Shown piece by piece: positions 22,989-37,100 of a stretch of 64,000 nucleotides of DNA. The notes beneath the pieces were generated by a model. That model was given only the letters and a program-made list of their open reading frames with translations. It had not been told where the DNA came from and made no database searches. Location: the NCBI RefSeq assembly GCF_024362695.1, contig NC_065407.1, positions 7,812,001 to 7,876,000 of the forward strand. Direction: 5' to 3'. Source of the DNA: Pectinophora gossypiella (Eukaryota; Arthropoda; Insecta; Lepidoptera; Gelechiidae). The translations under genes were made by a program, and so were the position numbers. How positions within the stretch are numbered: the first letter of the stretch is position 1; every line of letters begins with the position of its first letter.

Positions 22989-25132
22989 TTATCTTAATAA
23001 ATAAGACCCCGAAATAATATAAATAAAAGTTAAACTAAAATCCGACTACGGAAAAATCGGACACTGGAAAGAAAAAAAAATCTCTTGACATTCTTCTGAA
23101 TAGTGAAGTTTAAGGAGATAGCCATGGTCGAATGCTAATCCACTCTTTTCAGAGCGCGGTTTTTTCGTAGTGGGGTTTTATTTTTAAAACTTTTATTTTT
23201 ATTCATATACTTAAATGGATGGTATAGGTAGAACGAAAAAGTTTTAATACTGGAATCATGAATATTTTACTAAATATTTAATTCGAACGATGGAATCTTT
23301 AATAAATTTTTGAAAATATTTTTGTGGTCCATAACATACGTACGTAAACTCACGTCTATTTCCCACCGGAGTAAACAGTGACTGGTATTCCATTTGCTTC
23401 GACCCTGGCACACTTTTCTTGCTTCCTCCATATTCATCAATCCTTTCATATACACGAAGATAGTACTAACCTTGGGTACTAACCGGTCAGTCAGTCGTTT
23501 ATATGGGATCCTATAACTCCCGCAATTAAGAAACAATCTCAACAAAGATTTTAGTAACCATGGCCAAATTTACAGACTTTCAATAACTTTTTTTACCTTT
23601 ATCTGGCTATCCCGGCTACGCTGGCCTGCACTTTCATATTTAACACACCTGTCTTCCCTGTTATCTGCCACAGCCACGATGGTCCATAATTCATAGTTGC
23701 TACCTGGCTCGGGCACTATGCCGGTGGCCCTAAGACCATAACCTATGTCACTCGTACAATATCATATCATTGATCGATTCATACCACCAGGGGTTTCGTC
23801 AGAGGTATCGTGGGTCCGAAATGGATTCATATACCTACTATACGTTTATGTTATCTATACTTTATTAGGGAAATAAATTAAAATGCTGTAATTAGAAGTA
23901 CAATATTTTAATTCATAGGTACAACATTCATCACTGAAAGTTTAACTTCACTATTTGTTAGGTACGCACTTTCTTCTTCAACTTGCCGTTTTCTTCTTAT
24001 CTTCTAATCTTAGATTCATTAGACCGCCTGGTGCAATGTTGTTAAAGAAATCATGTGAAAACAAAATGCAACTATCCATTAATTACGTAGTTTTTAGGGA
24101 GGGAAGGGATCAAGCCGACGCTGACCTAATGCCACGTGTTTTTGTATCGCAAGAAGTAATCTCAAGAAGCAATCTAAGTGTAGTTTTTATTTCAGTTATT
24201 TACAATGTCTAGATTTGAGTTTATTTGAAAAAGGATATTGTTTGTCTCTCGCTTCTTCGTGGGACCGATCCCGGAACGGCGATTTTTCCTGTAAGAAAAT
24301 TATATGTTAGTACTGTACTATAAAGTGATACATAAACTAAAATGATCACATTAGTGGTAGACATGTCTCTTCATGTAGCTTTACTGTAGAGCCTTGTACA
24401 AAACCCGTAGATATAGATGTCTTGTGAGCATTTGTATAGAGATGCCCTTGTTACGTGTTCTGCAGACTAAATGGTTAATGGTTCGACCTTGCTAATGAGC
24501 GTGTTTACTAGATACAGCAGAAATAGTATTTTCAGAACCTGAACATATTAGTTGAGGTATTTTATATACTCTTTTATGCTAAGGATCTAAAAATTTCGCT
24601 TTTTTCCAAACGAATTAAACTTCAAGTGTGCAGTCAGCAATGTTGCTAATGGCTATTTAATCTCAGGCATACACATGTCAGTGGAATGGGGCTGTAGCTT
24701 GCCTGCCAGTTACGGGCACCTACAAGTAACTGGCACACTCTGGATACTTTTGCAAGCTAATCTTATTGTACGTTCGAAAATCAAATGTAGTGCATCTACT
24801 TGCTTGCCAGGTTGGAAGAAGCTCGCATGTAAAAAGAGCTGGCATGCAAATGTTGCAGCTACAGGCATGTGTATTCCTGCCTGACTGGGTCAAAGTTAAA
24901 TTATAAAATGCTAACTAAGTCTCATTTGACTTTGCCTATTACAATAAGCGCAAGAAATATAGTTTTAGAACTGTCAAATTAATAAAATTTTATGTTTGTG
25001 GCTGCCAGAATCAGAAATTTAATTACTACAATCATTCTTACCCTTTTATGGTATTTCTCATAATGATGGTCCTCCTGCGAGCCATTCTGGTGACCACCCA
25101 TTTTTAATACAACTGAAATGTTAATTAATAAT

Positions 25133-28100
25133 TTATTGAGTCATATTGTATTTGTAGCGTTTCCGCAACACTTCGGCTTCTAAGTACGATATCTTCTTAC
25201 CTTTCTGTTCATCGCGACGGCGCTTTTGTTCTAAAATAGTAGATTCTTCCGCCCTGTCCTGTAAAAAAAATATAACACTGATCAATTTATTTTGCACACA
25301 TAAAATTAAACGATATTAAAACCAATGACACTAAATTCGAAGAATAATACTTCACCCGGTCCGAAATAAACAAGTCATATATTTTAAGTTTGGATGTTCC
25401 TTCCGAGGGAACTGCCTTGGACGGGATTGGATTTTAACAATGATCTGAAGGGTGAAAGAAAATGTTGAATGTATATAACGTAGCGACATGTTTATTAGAT
25501 AGACAATTCGCTATGCTATGAAATAAGTTTTAATTTAAAATACGTAAGTGTTACATTGGTGCTAATTCCTGTAAATACCATCTAATTTTATTTTAGGTTA
25601 TATCTGTCATTTTCTTATCCGCCGAAAAGGAAAGGGACGGGTAATCGACAAGCATAAAATTTATGGAACACACGTCAATTTTAAGCACAAATCTAAAACA
25701 ACCGTCTAAAAATTCGCCCGGGTTATTCATTTATTTACTCATTCTTCCTAAAATTAAGAGCTGTCAATCATCCGTCCCTTTCCTTTTCGGCGGATAAGAA
25801 AATGACAGGTATAACTTAAAGTAAAATTAAGAGATGTCTGCAGGAATCGGGGCCATTAAGTTACTTTAAAATATTTTAGAAATGCTAAAGCTATTATCAT
25901 ATTTTTTTTTATATTGTGATGGATGATTGCTATTTACTGACTTACAATAACATCTATTAGTAAGTACTCACCCTCTTGCGACTCATCTTACGCTCTTTAC
26001 GTTCATCACCTCTGAGTTTAGCCTTTCTCTTTTCTTTTTCAGGAGAACGTTCTTCGACCTCTTTGCTACCCTGCTTATGTGGAAAAAATGTATTAACGAA
26101 AAATCACAAAACAGTAATAAAATCAATTTGTATGAATAATCTACTAAAGAAAAACTTCATTAGTAACTAAGTTCTAGCATTAAGAAACAAAATTTGAGTC
26201 AAAAGGGACAGAGAATGAAGATAACTCTGTTTAGTAAGATATTTACTATTTCTTCTGTATATAGAGTAAAACGTTGGTGTTGTGCTTTTCCAAGTTCTTG
26301 ATTTATTTCGTAATGACTCGATGATATGACACTGCGATAACACGACGCTTGTAGTACTGGGTATCATTAAATGATACAAATTTTGTTCATACTCATAACC
26401 ATTTATTTTCTGTCTCTTCTGTTTTTACTATACAACCAATTAAGTTGTCTATAGATTTCATATTTTGTTTTTCTAGGTTTTCGATTTGTTGCCACTGTTG
26501 TCGCCGCCATAAAATGCTAAATCCTCTTCTTAAATATATTATCATTTACTTCCTACTGGAGGATCTTGTCTGTTCCTTCTTCATACTCTTCTCAATAGTC
26601 GTTGTTATTCTTAATTCAATGGACCTTTTGACTCTTTTGTGAAAGAAAGTAACGAAAAACCACCTTACCGGTACTCGATCGGACTGGGCTGAACTTACGA
26701 CTCGCAAGATTTTGTTTCATAATATTTGTATTGTTTTTATTTATTTAAGAATTTAGTTTCTTGGACAATTTATACACTCGAAGGTCTTCTGTTCTTCTTT
26801 CTTCTTTGATGCACACGCGATGTATATTCCAGAGCGAATGTTGTTCCTTCAAATCAGTTATTTAGCACTACTGCTTCCTTCTCCGAAAATAATACTTTAA
26901 TTTCAAAATAATAATTTTGTAATGCATATTATTATCGTATTTGTTTCTTTCAGCTGCTGTGTGTGAGATAATTTTCTGTTCTAATCCTGTTGTTTTTTGT
27001 CTCGATTATATCCCCATTTGTTTCATTTAATTCCTCTCAATGTTATCTAATCTAATGTTCATTGCCATGAATGATGTGAACTAGACAGCAATCAGGTTTT
27101 CTCCATGACACGACACTCGTATTTCGATCCTCCAATAAATCTTCTCTTGTTAATGTGCAGTACAGGGTCTCGATGGCGTATTTTTGTTTGTTACATTTAC
27201 TTTATCAAGCACTTTGTACAGTCCAGTATTACAGCAAATATTTGTATTTTTTATTTGATTTTTGGTACATTTTAGCACTTTCAGTCTTTTAACACAATTG
27301 AGGTCTTGATGGTCCTTGTATTGTTGAGCACTTGTTAGATTTGATCACTTCGCAGCGTCGCGGTCGTGGTCCAGCCCAAGTTCAGTCCGGCGCGAGCGCG
27401 ATGCAAGGTCGGTTTATTACAATGATACTCACCTTGCCATTACCGCTGCTTTCTACTTTACGACGTTTTACTTCTGCAAGAAAAAAATCAACAATATTTA
27501 TCACTAGTGACAATGAAAAAAGATTTTGGTCAAAATGATATGTAGTTTTCAACATAAAATAGTACTTGAAATTAAAACATACCTCGTTCAATATCATCGG
27601 GTTGATGACGATGATCGTGTGGCGGGGAGACTGATTCCAAATATCGTTCTTCCTAAGGTAAAACAACAACATTTATAATTTTAATATCATTATCATCAGC
27701 CCATTAACGTCACCACTGCTGGGGCACGGGCCTTCCCTATGGATGGATAGGGAGATCGGGCCTTAATTAGTTGGAAACTACCCTATGATTAGATTTATCG
27801 TGTATCAGAATTTGAATTCGGAACGACGTACTTTATTGTGATTGTTCGTGAGTCTGAAATCAGGGGGGTAAAAAGGTCACATCGAAGAAATTCATCTAAA
27901 AAAGCAATATTGCTATTTGACATTTGTTTGCATTGCATCATCACGCGGGCCCAGTGCCGATTGATGGTTATTAACGACTGCTAATGCAGCCGGGACCAAC
28001 GGCTGAACGTGCCTTCCGAAGCACTGAGGAGCTCGAGATGAAAACTTCTTTTTTTTTTGTGGTCACCAATCCTATAACCGGCGTTTGCGAAAGTTGCTTA

Positions 28101-31100
28101 ACTTCAACAATCGCAGACCGAGCGCGTTTACCGCTGCGCCACCGAGCTCCTGAATTTTAATGTCAATAAATACAACAATAGAAAATCTTATCAAAAGGTT
28201 TGTACCGTATAACTTACCCTGTGCGATCGTTCCCTTGGGGACCTTTCCTTGATTCTAATTTCCTCTTTAATTCTTTCCTTTTCCTTCATAGATCTGAAAA
28301 TTGTATGTCCAGTTACGAGTATTTAATGAATAATAAATATTTGGGATCAAAGTTGTCTGAAGTCTTTATATACATACGATCGTTCGCGTTTAGACTCCTT
28401 CTCGCGATCAGAATCGTCGCGGCGTCTGTCACTGTTTCTTGTTTCACGTTTTTCTACCTCTGAAATAAGAAATATGTATGTTTCTAGCAATGTAATAGGA
28501 CTGTCGACAAACCTGGGTGAACGTATAAAATAAAATGCTAATGAACCTACTACTTTCACGTAAAAAATGGTCCCTATGGTAGATAAATCGCCGATTCAAG
28601 TCAATTGTAATCGATGAAAACTTCGGGTGCCTACCCGAATGTAAACAGAGTCTTCGGACACTCTTCGGATACCGATTTAAAGTACTACTAACTAATTAGC
28701 GAAATTAATGGGTCAAAGACGGTGATTCGCCTAACCACCAATCACACTGGTCTAACAGAGAGCTCAAACAAAGCGTGGGTACTCAGTTCACCTTGCAATT
28801 GATATACCAGACATAACTATCCTACTTAGGAATAGTCGTGAGCTTATGTTAATTTAGAACTACGTAACAAATAATTCGTCGTTATATCATGTTTATTGAT
28901 CTCATTATACTTTTGTATTTTACTTTCACGTTTGGTAAAAAGCATCTCATTTGAGTAAGTAGTAATGTAGGGTATTGCAAGTACTTAGTTACCCATGACG
29001 TGCGGCGGCGAGGCGGCGGCTTCGGGGTCGTGCTTTGCGGGCAGCTCGGCCGCCGCCGGCTTGTGCTTGTCCACCGCCGGCAGCTGCACCACCTGCACGG
29101 CACTCGCTCATTACACCTCAAGTAACGGCTCATAACCAAAGACATTTTATACTTCGTAAGCAAGACTGCGCAAAACAGATATTTTTGACAAATTAAACTT
29201 ATTACCCTAGTGCCTATAGCGTAAGGTGGTTATTGGTATGGGTATGCTCAATTTGTCTGTTGATCAGAGTGTTTTCTTGTCTATCGATTTATCTACTCGA
29301 TCGGGTAACACTGGGTACAGCATTATTAATGGCGTCGCGTATGATGTTTTCCAATTGTATAGAAAGGGATAAACACTGTGCCAGTCTCCTCTCGCTTGGC
29401 CCATTTTTCTGCCAGAGTGCACCATCTTGTTCACGAAGTATATAATATCATTCGCAGTTTTCAAGCTGCCCGAAAACCCGACTTGGCGTAACTGCTTGTT
29501 GTTCGGAGCACAGATGAAACATTGCTTAACTTTCTTAATCGGTATCTATCAACGGGTACAAATGGACTGTGGGCTCCTCTTGTCTATCTTTGAAAGACAA
29601 TAATATTCTGAGATGTAGTAGTTACAATGAAAAGAATTGATGAAATGAACATTTCTTCTACTTACTTGATGGAAATCATTTTCTCTCATCATGTGTGGAA
29701 CTTTGTTGCGCAGTTGTCCACTGTACCCTGTTGCCAATACGAATAGATCTTGCCTCTGCGTCTTCTCCTCCTCCTTCACCTGGTATATTACAAACATCAT
29801 GAATATCAAATTATATATCTAGTTCGCGAAGAGTGGAGGTGTGGGATAACATCAAGAAACCAGACACATTCGAGCCTTTGAGAGAAGAATCAAAAGTCGC
29901 CGTTGCCGGATACAATAAACATATTTTTTTTATATATCAAGTAGACTAGTTTACTTTATTTGCACTATCTGAGGTCCATGTTGCTCTATGCACGTAAGAC
30001 TATAATGCGCCATGAAAACTGTGCATCAACATTTGTATTCATGGCGCTAAGCACTGCGCAAGGACTCGCTGTTTACTAAATGTAGGAGCCACGTTACACT
30101 GTGCGTTTTTGACGTGGGGCCCAGCATGACGTAGGTATAGTAGTATTTCAGCCCCAGCGCTGCGCTAGTGTCCCGCCGACTGTGTGCCAAGAGCTTTAGT
30201 ATAAAGAAATGTCTACTGCAAGGACGGACCTTCTCAATCTTCCTCTCAATGATAGCCGCCAGCTTGGCGAGCACGGGGAAATGTGGCAGCACTCGGATCA
30301 GCACGATCAGCGCGTTGCGGATCTGCACGTAGTCGCCTGAGTCCAGGCACACCACCATTGCCTTCGTGATCTTGTAGTGCCACTTGTGGCACAAGTGCCT
30401 GAAACGAAATGTTACAGTAAGGGCTTGAACACATCATAGCAGCAACCATCAGTTGAAATGTGTCAAACTGGCAGTTTTTATCTAGATATGGACCGCAAGG
30501 TTTTTATAGCTATGTTTACTTCAATAGTTACATGACAAAATTGACCTGTAATTTTCGTATCCGACGTGATCGTTGGCCTCCGTGAACTGGTTGGAGACGC
30601 GGTACTTGGTGACGAACCCGGGGTAGTGCGCGCACTCGCGGTGGAAGGCCGCCTTGTCGCCGTGCCAGCGCATGGCCGTGCCCAGCACCTTGCACAGGAA
30701 CGTGCCGTAGCGCGCCGCCTCGCCCTCCGTGCACGACATCACCGAGTACGTTATATCGCAGAACAACTGCAAATAAATACACAATGACACACAATGTTCA
30801 GATACACTTATTGCGCTTTCAATTTACAGTACTTTCACTAAAACGTATACAGGGTAGAATAGCTTATATATATGATATAGTTAATTTTTATTTTCAATAA
30901 TGCATAGTAACATGCCTGGATTTGAAATCCTCTTTGAAGTTCAGACACCGCACTAATCGACGTTACCACAAGACCACTAAAAACGGAAGGAGAAAGGGAA
31001 GAGCTTTACTCAGTAAGGAAATCTTACAGACTAGATTACATTAGAACATCATTAAAATGTCAACACTCACCCTATCATAGCATAGTAACGTGGAAAAGTT

Positions 31101-34100
31101 GGGAGTTTTCAAGGCGTGCACAGTGTGCACGAACTCGGCGCAGTAGAGCGCGTCGGCGGCGGTGAAGACGCAGCGCGGGAACAGGCACAGCTGCATGAGG
31201 CGCGTCACCGTCTCGTTCTTGGCCGACTTGGCGGCGCGCGCCGGGAACCAGCCGGCGCACTCGCGCTGCAGCCGCGCCGACACGCGCGACACGTGCTCCT
31301 GCTGCCGGCGCCGCTCCTCCTGCCGGCCACACCTTCCGTGTACTACATACTGCTAGCTGGTGCCCGCGACTCTTACCTTTCAATGTTCTGTTGTGATCTA
31401 ATATCCGAAACTAACGGACATCCGAAATTATCCGAAAGCGGTAAAAACATTCCTATATCTGAAACTTCCTATCCATGACATTCATGACAAACACCATATT
31501 ACAAGATTTGGTTACATACTCCTGATGTTCCATGTTAATACAAGTACTTTGAAAATAAAATAAGTAATCTACATTAACTAACCTGTAGTTTATCGATGAG
31601 TGTATTGTATCTTTCAACTTCCTTTTTGCCTTTAGTGCCCTGAGACGTGTCCTTGGCAGTCGCGGAGGCGACGGTTTTTAGTTTATCGATTTCTCTATCA
31701 TAACTCTCTTCCGGCACTTTGAGATCGTACATAGACAATGACCTGAAACATGTAATATTGAAGGTGAAATAATGTGTAACGGATAGTGTAAATAGCTGAT
31801 GATTCCTCTTTTTTTATGTTGGGTATGGGACGGCGACCGGCGACCCTCAAATGAGCCACATGGTAAAGATGGCTCTAATATTTTTAGTATAAAACGGGGT
31901 TTATGCGATTGACATTTTGCGCCTAATATGTGTTAAGCATCTTAGAAACGATTATAATGTATAAGCAATAATCGTACTCAGTGAATTCTCGACTACGATT
32001 ATTTCGTCTAGTTTTGTACCATAGTCTATTGTCTGCAAAAACAACAACTACTTACCAGAAAGTAACGTAGAATTCGGGCGAAATGTCCTCCCACACTTTA
32101 GAGGGCAGTAACGGCGAAATGGCAACGAGCACTGGCTCCAATACTTCTTTTGAAGCCGTCGTGTACCTCTCAACGCTTTTCTCCTGGTTATCTGATTTAC
32201 TGTCCGAACTTTTTCGCAGCGATTCAATTCGCGCGGCTATCTTCTGCGCTAATACTGGACGATGGAGGAAGAATGCCACGTCGGCATCCACGTGATAGTC
32301 ACGGAGTAATTCCTGAAACAGAGAACCAATGTTACGCTTACGTTGGTCGAACAGAAAGTTTGGTGAACCGTGGGACTTATTTCATCTTGCGATGGATGAG
32401 CCCTGACTAGCTCAATTGAGAACATCGTCGTGAGATTATGTTGAACGAATGTCACTTTATATTTACGACAAGGACCGACTTAAAATTGGTATACTCAGGT
32501 ACACCAAACACAAAGTTCAATCGGGAAGGTTATTGTGTTGTGAACTCATAAAATCAACTACACTTTGTACCCGTAGAAAATATTATTAGTCACCTGTAAC
32601 GGCGGTAATCTCGCAGCATATTCATCAGGCGCGTGAGAAGACGCGAGGAATGTGCCGAGCTGCACCAACGCGTCCTGGCACTGGTCGGCCAGTCGGCCCA
32701 CTACCTTCAGCTGCGACCCCGGGGGCTCGCCACTCGACGGGCTTTCATCCTCGATTTCTATGCATTATGAAATAGTACATACCAGGAATTAACGCATTAC
32801 TACTTATCAATCATTATCTTGTATACAGCACGGCAGACACGGGATATTGCGCATTTTGCTATTTGCGCTCTAACATATATGACAGCTATCAAAATAATCA
32901 TTCTCTTGGTACGTATTTTTCACTGTACCTTATATTTCAATACTGTCATACGTACCTTGCTAGAACGCAAATAGTATAGTCTGACGGTATGTAGAAAAGC
33001 GTAGAATATTGTGGGACGCCATCGGTCAGCCACAGTCAGTCAATTCTCATCTGCTATTGCGAAATATTTCCCATTATGTATGGTACTTATCCCGACCACT
33101 TTCACTCCAGAACTTATTATCCGAGCTGGTATTATAATAAATTAATTATTCAAGTTACCTGTCCACACGCAGCTATGTCGTTGTTGAGCAGACAAAATGC
33201 ACAGTCCAATGTCTAAATTATTTCCAACGATCGCTTCTTTTAAACGAGCTGATGATCTTCTGGTGTTACGCACTTGCGAGAAATACCCGGCCTGTTGATG
33301 AGAGAGGCAAACATTTTATCAATTAATATGAAATAGAATGGGTAAAAGTTTAATCAATACTTTTTCCCTACCTTACACATCACTCATATTGAATAAACAG
33401 AAACTTTTAATTTCGACTGAATGGAAATCTGATGATTTTTCAGAATAGAACATTGATGGATGGGTAAGTACATTGAAAATGGGATGGGTAAGTACTTTGA
33501 AAATGACAAGACTTCTATCTCAAGTGTATCATAGCATCAAACTGTTATAACTTGTCCTTTACGTTCGACTTACCTCTCCTTTCAGCAGTTCCCCTCCAGC
33601 CATCGCGTCTAATTGATCGGGCGTCATTTCTTCAACGGCTTCTATACCCGCCATTTTTTGCACAATCTCCTTCAATATCAGTAAATCTTGGCTGAAAAAG
33701 AAAAATAATGTAAGTAGTTTTGTATAAAATAAGAAGCATAATCTGTTATTCGTAGCCTTCATCCTTTTCTTTTACCAGCTACGTCTACGTAATATACACA
33801 TCACTGCTAGACACATGCCTACCCTCAATCAATCGGAGGGGATATGGAGCATAGTCCAGCACGCTGCTTCATTGCGGGTCAGTGGATAATATGAACTCGT
33901 ACTCGTAATAAAACATAGTAATCACCTCTGTTGAGCCTTCAGTCTGTTGGCGACAAACTGCAAGAGCGCAGTGAGCTCGATGTTGTGCTTCTTGAAGGCG
34001 GCGCCGGCGAAGGCTGCCAGCGCCTGCAGCCACGGCGGGTGCGCCGCGCCGCGTGCGCCGCGCCCCGCGCACAGCGCCTCCAGCAGGCAGTAGCCCAGCA

Positions 34101-37100
34101 CGTCCAGCGACAGCGACGTCAGGTACTTGAGGGACTCCACCACCGGCCCTATCAGGTTGTCGTATGTTTGTATCTGAAAACGAAACAATACCGTTTTAAT
34201 TTAATGGCATGCCAACTATAATTGTTGCAAAGCAGCATCTTTTTTATTATTAATAACAGCTACAGGGGCCTCTAGCAGTTCGACAATGACCCTGGCACCT
34301 GGTTTGATGAGGATAGACATAGAATTTAATTCAGAATATAAGAAAAAGAAGGTGTTATTTATAGACAATATCTTGATATTACAGAATTACAAAACAAGTT
34401 TAAAATATTATTTGCCTCTCATTATATTATACCATCATTATCATCAGAAAAAGTTAAATCACAGAATATAAATTACCTGTAAAAGCATATAATCGAACAA
34501 GAACGCGGGCGCAGCGTGGGAAAGCTTGCCGATGAGCCGACCCTGAGGCTTCACGTTCTCCTTCGAGACGCGCTTCATAATGTGCTTGATGCGCTGCAGC
34601 GAGTTGCCGCGCACACGTATCAAAGACGGGATGCGCTCACCTGACTCGTTCTTCCAGCGGGAGTACAGACAGTACCTACAAAGTAATAAAATAAGCAATA
34701 AAAAAATAAACACCCTACTAATATTGAGCGTAAATTGCAACTGCGTTATTACATGTATAAAAGACCTCAAAGACTCGAAAACATAATGGAAAAGTTTGAA
34801 TTCCAAAAAGTTTGTAACAAATGTTGCATTTCATAAATGTAAAAAAGTAGTAAACATATTTTGTACATATTATATTCCAGTTTCAAAATACTGTCGTCAT
34901 TGAATGACTGCAATTACTTATTATGTCAGCCTATCTTTGTTTGACACAAGCACATGAGTCTACTAGAACCTACCTGCATTGGTAAGGATAAAGCTTAAGC
35001 AAGGTGTAGACCTCCTCAGCCATGCAGCAGTTACCCTCCATGAGCGTGAGGGCGGGCAGTATGGCGGCGTCAAGAACCGTCAGCGCGTCATAGTGGAGCG
35101 GGTCCTCTGACAAGCCACGCGATGTCCGCAGGATACGGACTATCTGTAAATATTGTCCAAAATACATTCAATAGGCCTCAAAGAAAATTAGTATGCTCTC
35201 TATTCAAGAGTCTAAGTTAATAATATATATTATGTATACTTATATATTTATAACTTTTATTTTACATTGTCTAGCTGGCTATACTTTTATGAAATTGTTG
35301 TATTACTCAACTGAATATAATTGTTTATTTTAATGTTGGTTGTGAGTGCAATATAGAGTTTCGTAATATCATAATATGTTATTTATGGATACATTAAATT
35401 CATGTTCATGACTATTGTTGATGAGTACTTTACCTTATACATCAAAATAGGATCATAATGAAGGGAAGGCCCCAATAGGATAAGGGCTGGAATGACTGTT
35501 TCTCTCAAATCTTCGAAGGTTTTACATGCGCGTGGCGCTAAGCTCGACTTCAGAGGCGGAACTGGCTTGCCTATGATTTTCGGTGCGACTCTACAGTGGC
35601 TGTAAAATGGAAACAAAACTGTAGCAAGTATGCTTAAAAGGAAACTCCAATCTCCTTTATACTGTAAATTGTTTCTAACAAATAAAGTATTAGTAAACAT
35701 TTACAATTAAGTTCTGAAGGTCTAGCATAAGTTTTGAATATTACGGTTTATTAAAATAACCAAGAAACTTAGAAAACTTACAACTGTTTCATGCTATTTA
35801 TCATTGTGAACATTAATACCATTGAGAGCATGTAGAAGTTGACTAGGGATAACATACTGCATTACGTAATTAAGTCATGTTTGATGATTATAACTTACTT
35901 TCTGTAGAGTGGTTCAACGATAGCATGTAGCATATTACACAGGGCCAAGGCAGGCCTAGGTGGCATTACTGAAGTCGGTAGACGCGCCGCCAGTGCAGCG
36001 AACTCGCGCCACGCGGTCACTTTCAACAGTGCTTCACTTAATACTAGTTTCTGATTGCTCCAGTATTCCTGCAATGTCATTAAACAATAGATAAAGACTC
36101 TCGAATAATGAAGTTTGATTGAGCTTTTATCTGAGTAAACTGGCAGAAGGCACTTTTATTATGTATAATCAAACCTGGGGATCAGCTTTTTCTTCAATAT
36201 ATTCGGCGGGTCCGTTCACTTGAGGTCCTTTGGTAGATACTATATTGAGCCTGCGAATGTAATCCTGTGCAGCTTTAATCTCTTTGTCTGCTTCTTTTGC
36301 CATAATTGAATCATCTGGCCTTAGCTAAAATATTATAACAAATGTTAGTTTATTTATTATGTCACATACAGTAATTCTGGTAAAATAGGTATTTATGAAT
36401 GTCCTTACCCAAGGATATATATCATCTAAAGATATAACTTGATGTTGTAACAATAAAGCTATAACAGTCATCAATGGTGGTGGTTCCTTGTAACTCTCCA
36501 ACACTTCCATATTTCCAAGTTTGAAGCCCAAAACTTCTGATATTACTTGTGGGTCACCCATGTAGTTTTTTATGAGTGATATAAACAGTTTGTCCAGATA
36601 TGGTCGAGCTTCAAAGGACTCTAATATTATGTCTAGAACTCTATTTGGATCCAAATTAAAGCAACCTGAAATGTAGTTAAATATTATGATATGTCCACAA
36701 CAGATTTATTTTCTATTGTACCTATGTAGGTACTTGCGCTCACCAATAAGAGACTGAATAATCTCCAATATTGTTTTCCATTCTGTGTCTTCACTTATTT
36801 CTTGATTTAATTCCACAATTAACTTAGCATATCCTTCACTTTCTTCTCTGAATAGATTGAATTTACGTTGTTTATAACTAAAATAAATTAAATCAATATT
36901 ATAGTCACAGTTTATCTGTATCATACCTAACATCTAGACAAGATATTTTTTGCTATAAAGTACTTACTACAACTTAGTCTTGATTTTAATGAATTTGGTA
37001 TAAAAATTTTTGTTTTTTAAAGTGCCTACATCTTGCAGAGTATCAATCTCTAATCTCTCTTTCAATAGTTTGTCAGACATAAAAGACTCCAGCTCTCTGA

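Larger units (their letters stand above)
16961..25132. other. Repeat-rich intergenic stretch without a convincing gene
   Basis: I found no ORF with protein-like features or a consistent splice chain. The stretch contains several dispersed repeats and MITEs that are listed separately. A segment at 22300-22450 (TCCGACTGCGGCGAAGC and following) and one near 23040 (TCCGACTACGGAAAAATCGG) look like two pieces of another common moth repeat. A loosely repetitive tract at 24690-24890 repeats words such as CTTGCCAG, GGCATG and TGCAAGC. Confidence 0.5.

Noticed and set aside
28040..28155. Possible tRNA gene on the minus strand
   Set aside because: Box A-like and box B-like sequences belong to the tRNA-derived head of a SINE; no cloverleaf or anticodon stem forms.
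30528..30794. 88-aa minus-strand and 73-aa plus-strand ORFs
   Set aside because: Out-of-frame readings of the THOC2 exon 30546-30766.
31075..31478. Ala/Arg-rich ORFs on both strands over 31075-31478
   Set aside because: They are out-of-frame readings of a GC-rich THOC2 exon (31071-31319).
33869..34221. Arg/Gln-rich ORFs on both strands
   Set aside because: Shadows of THOC2 exon 33926-34173 caused by its high G+C.
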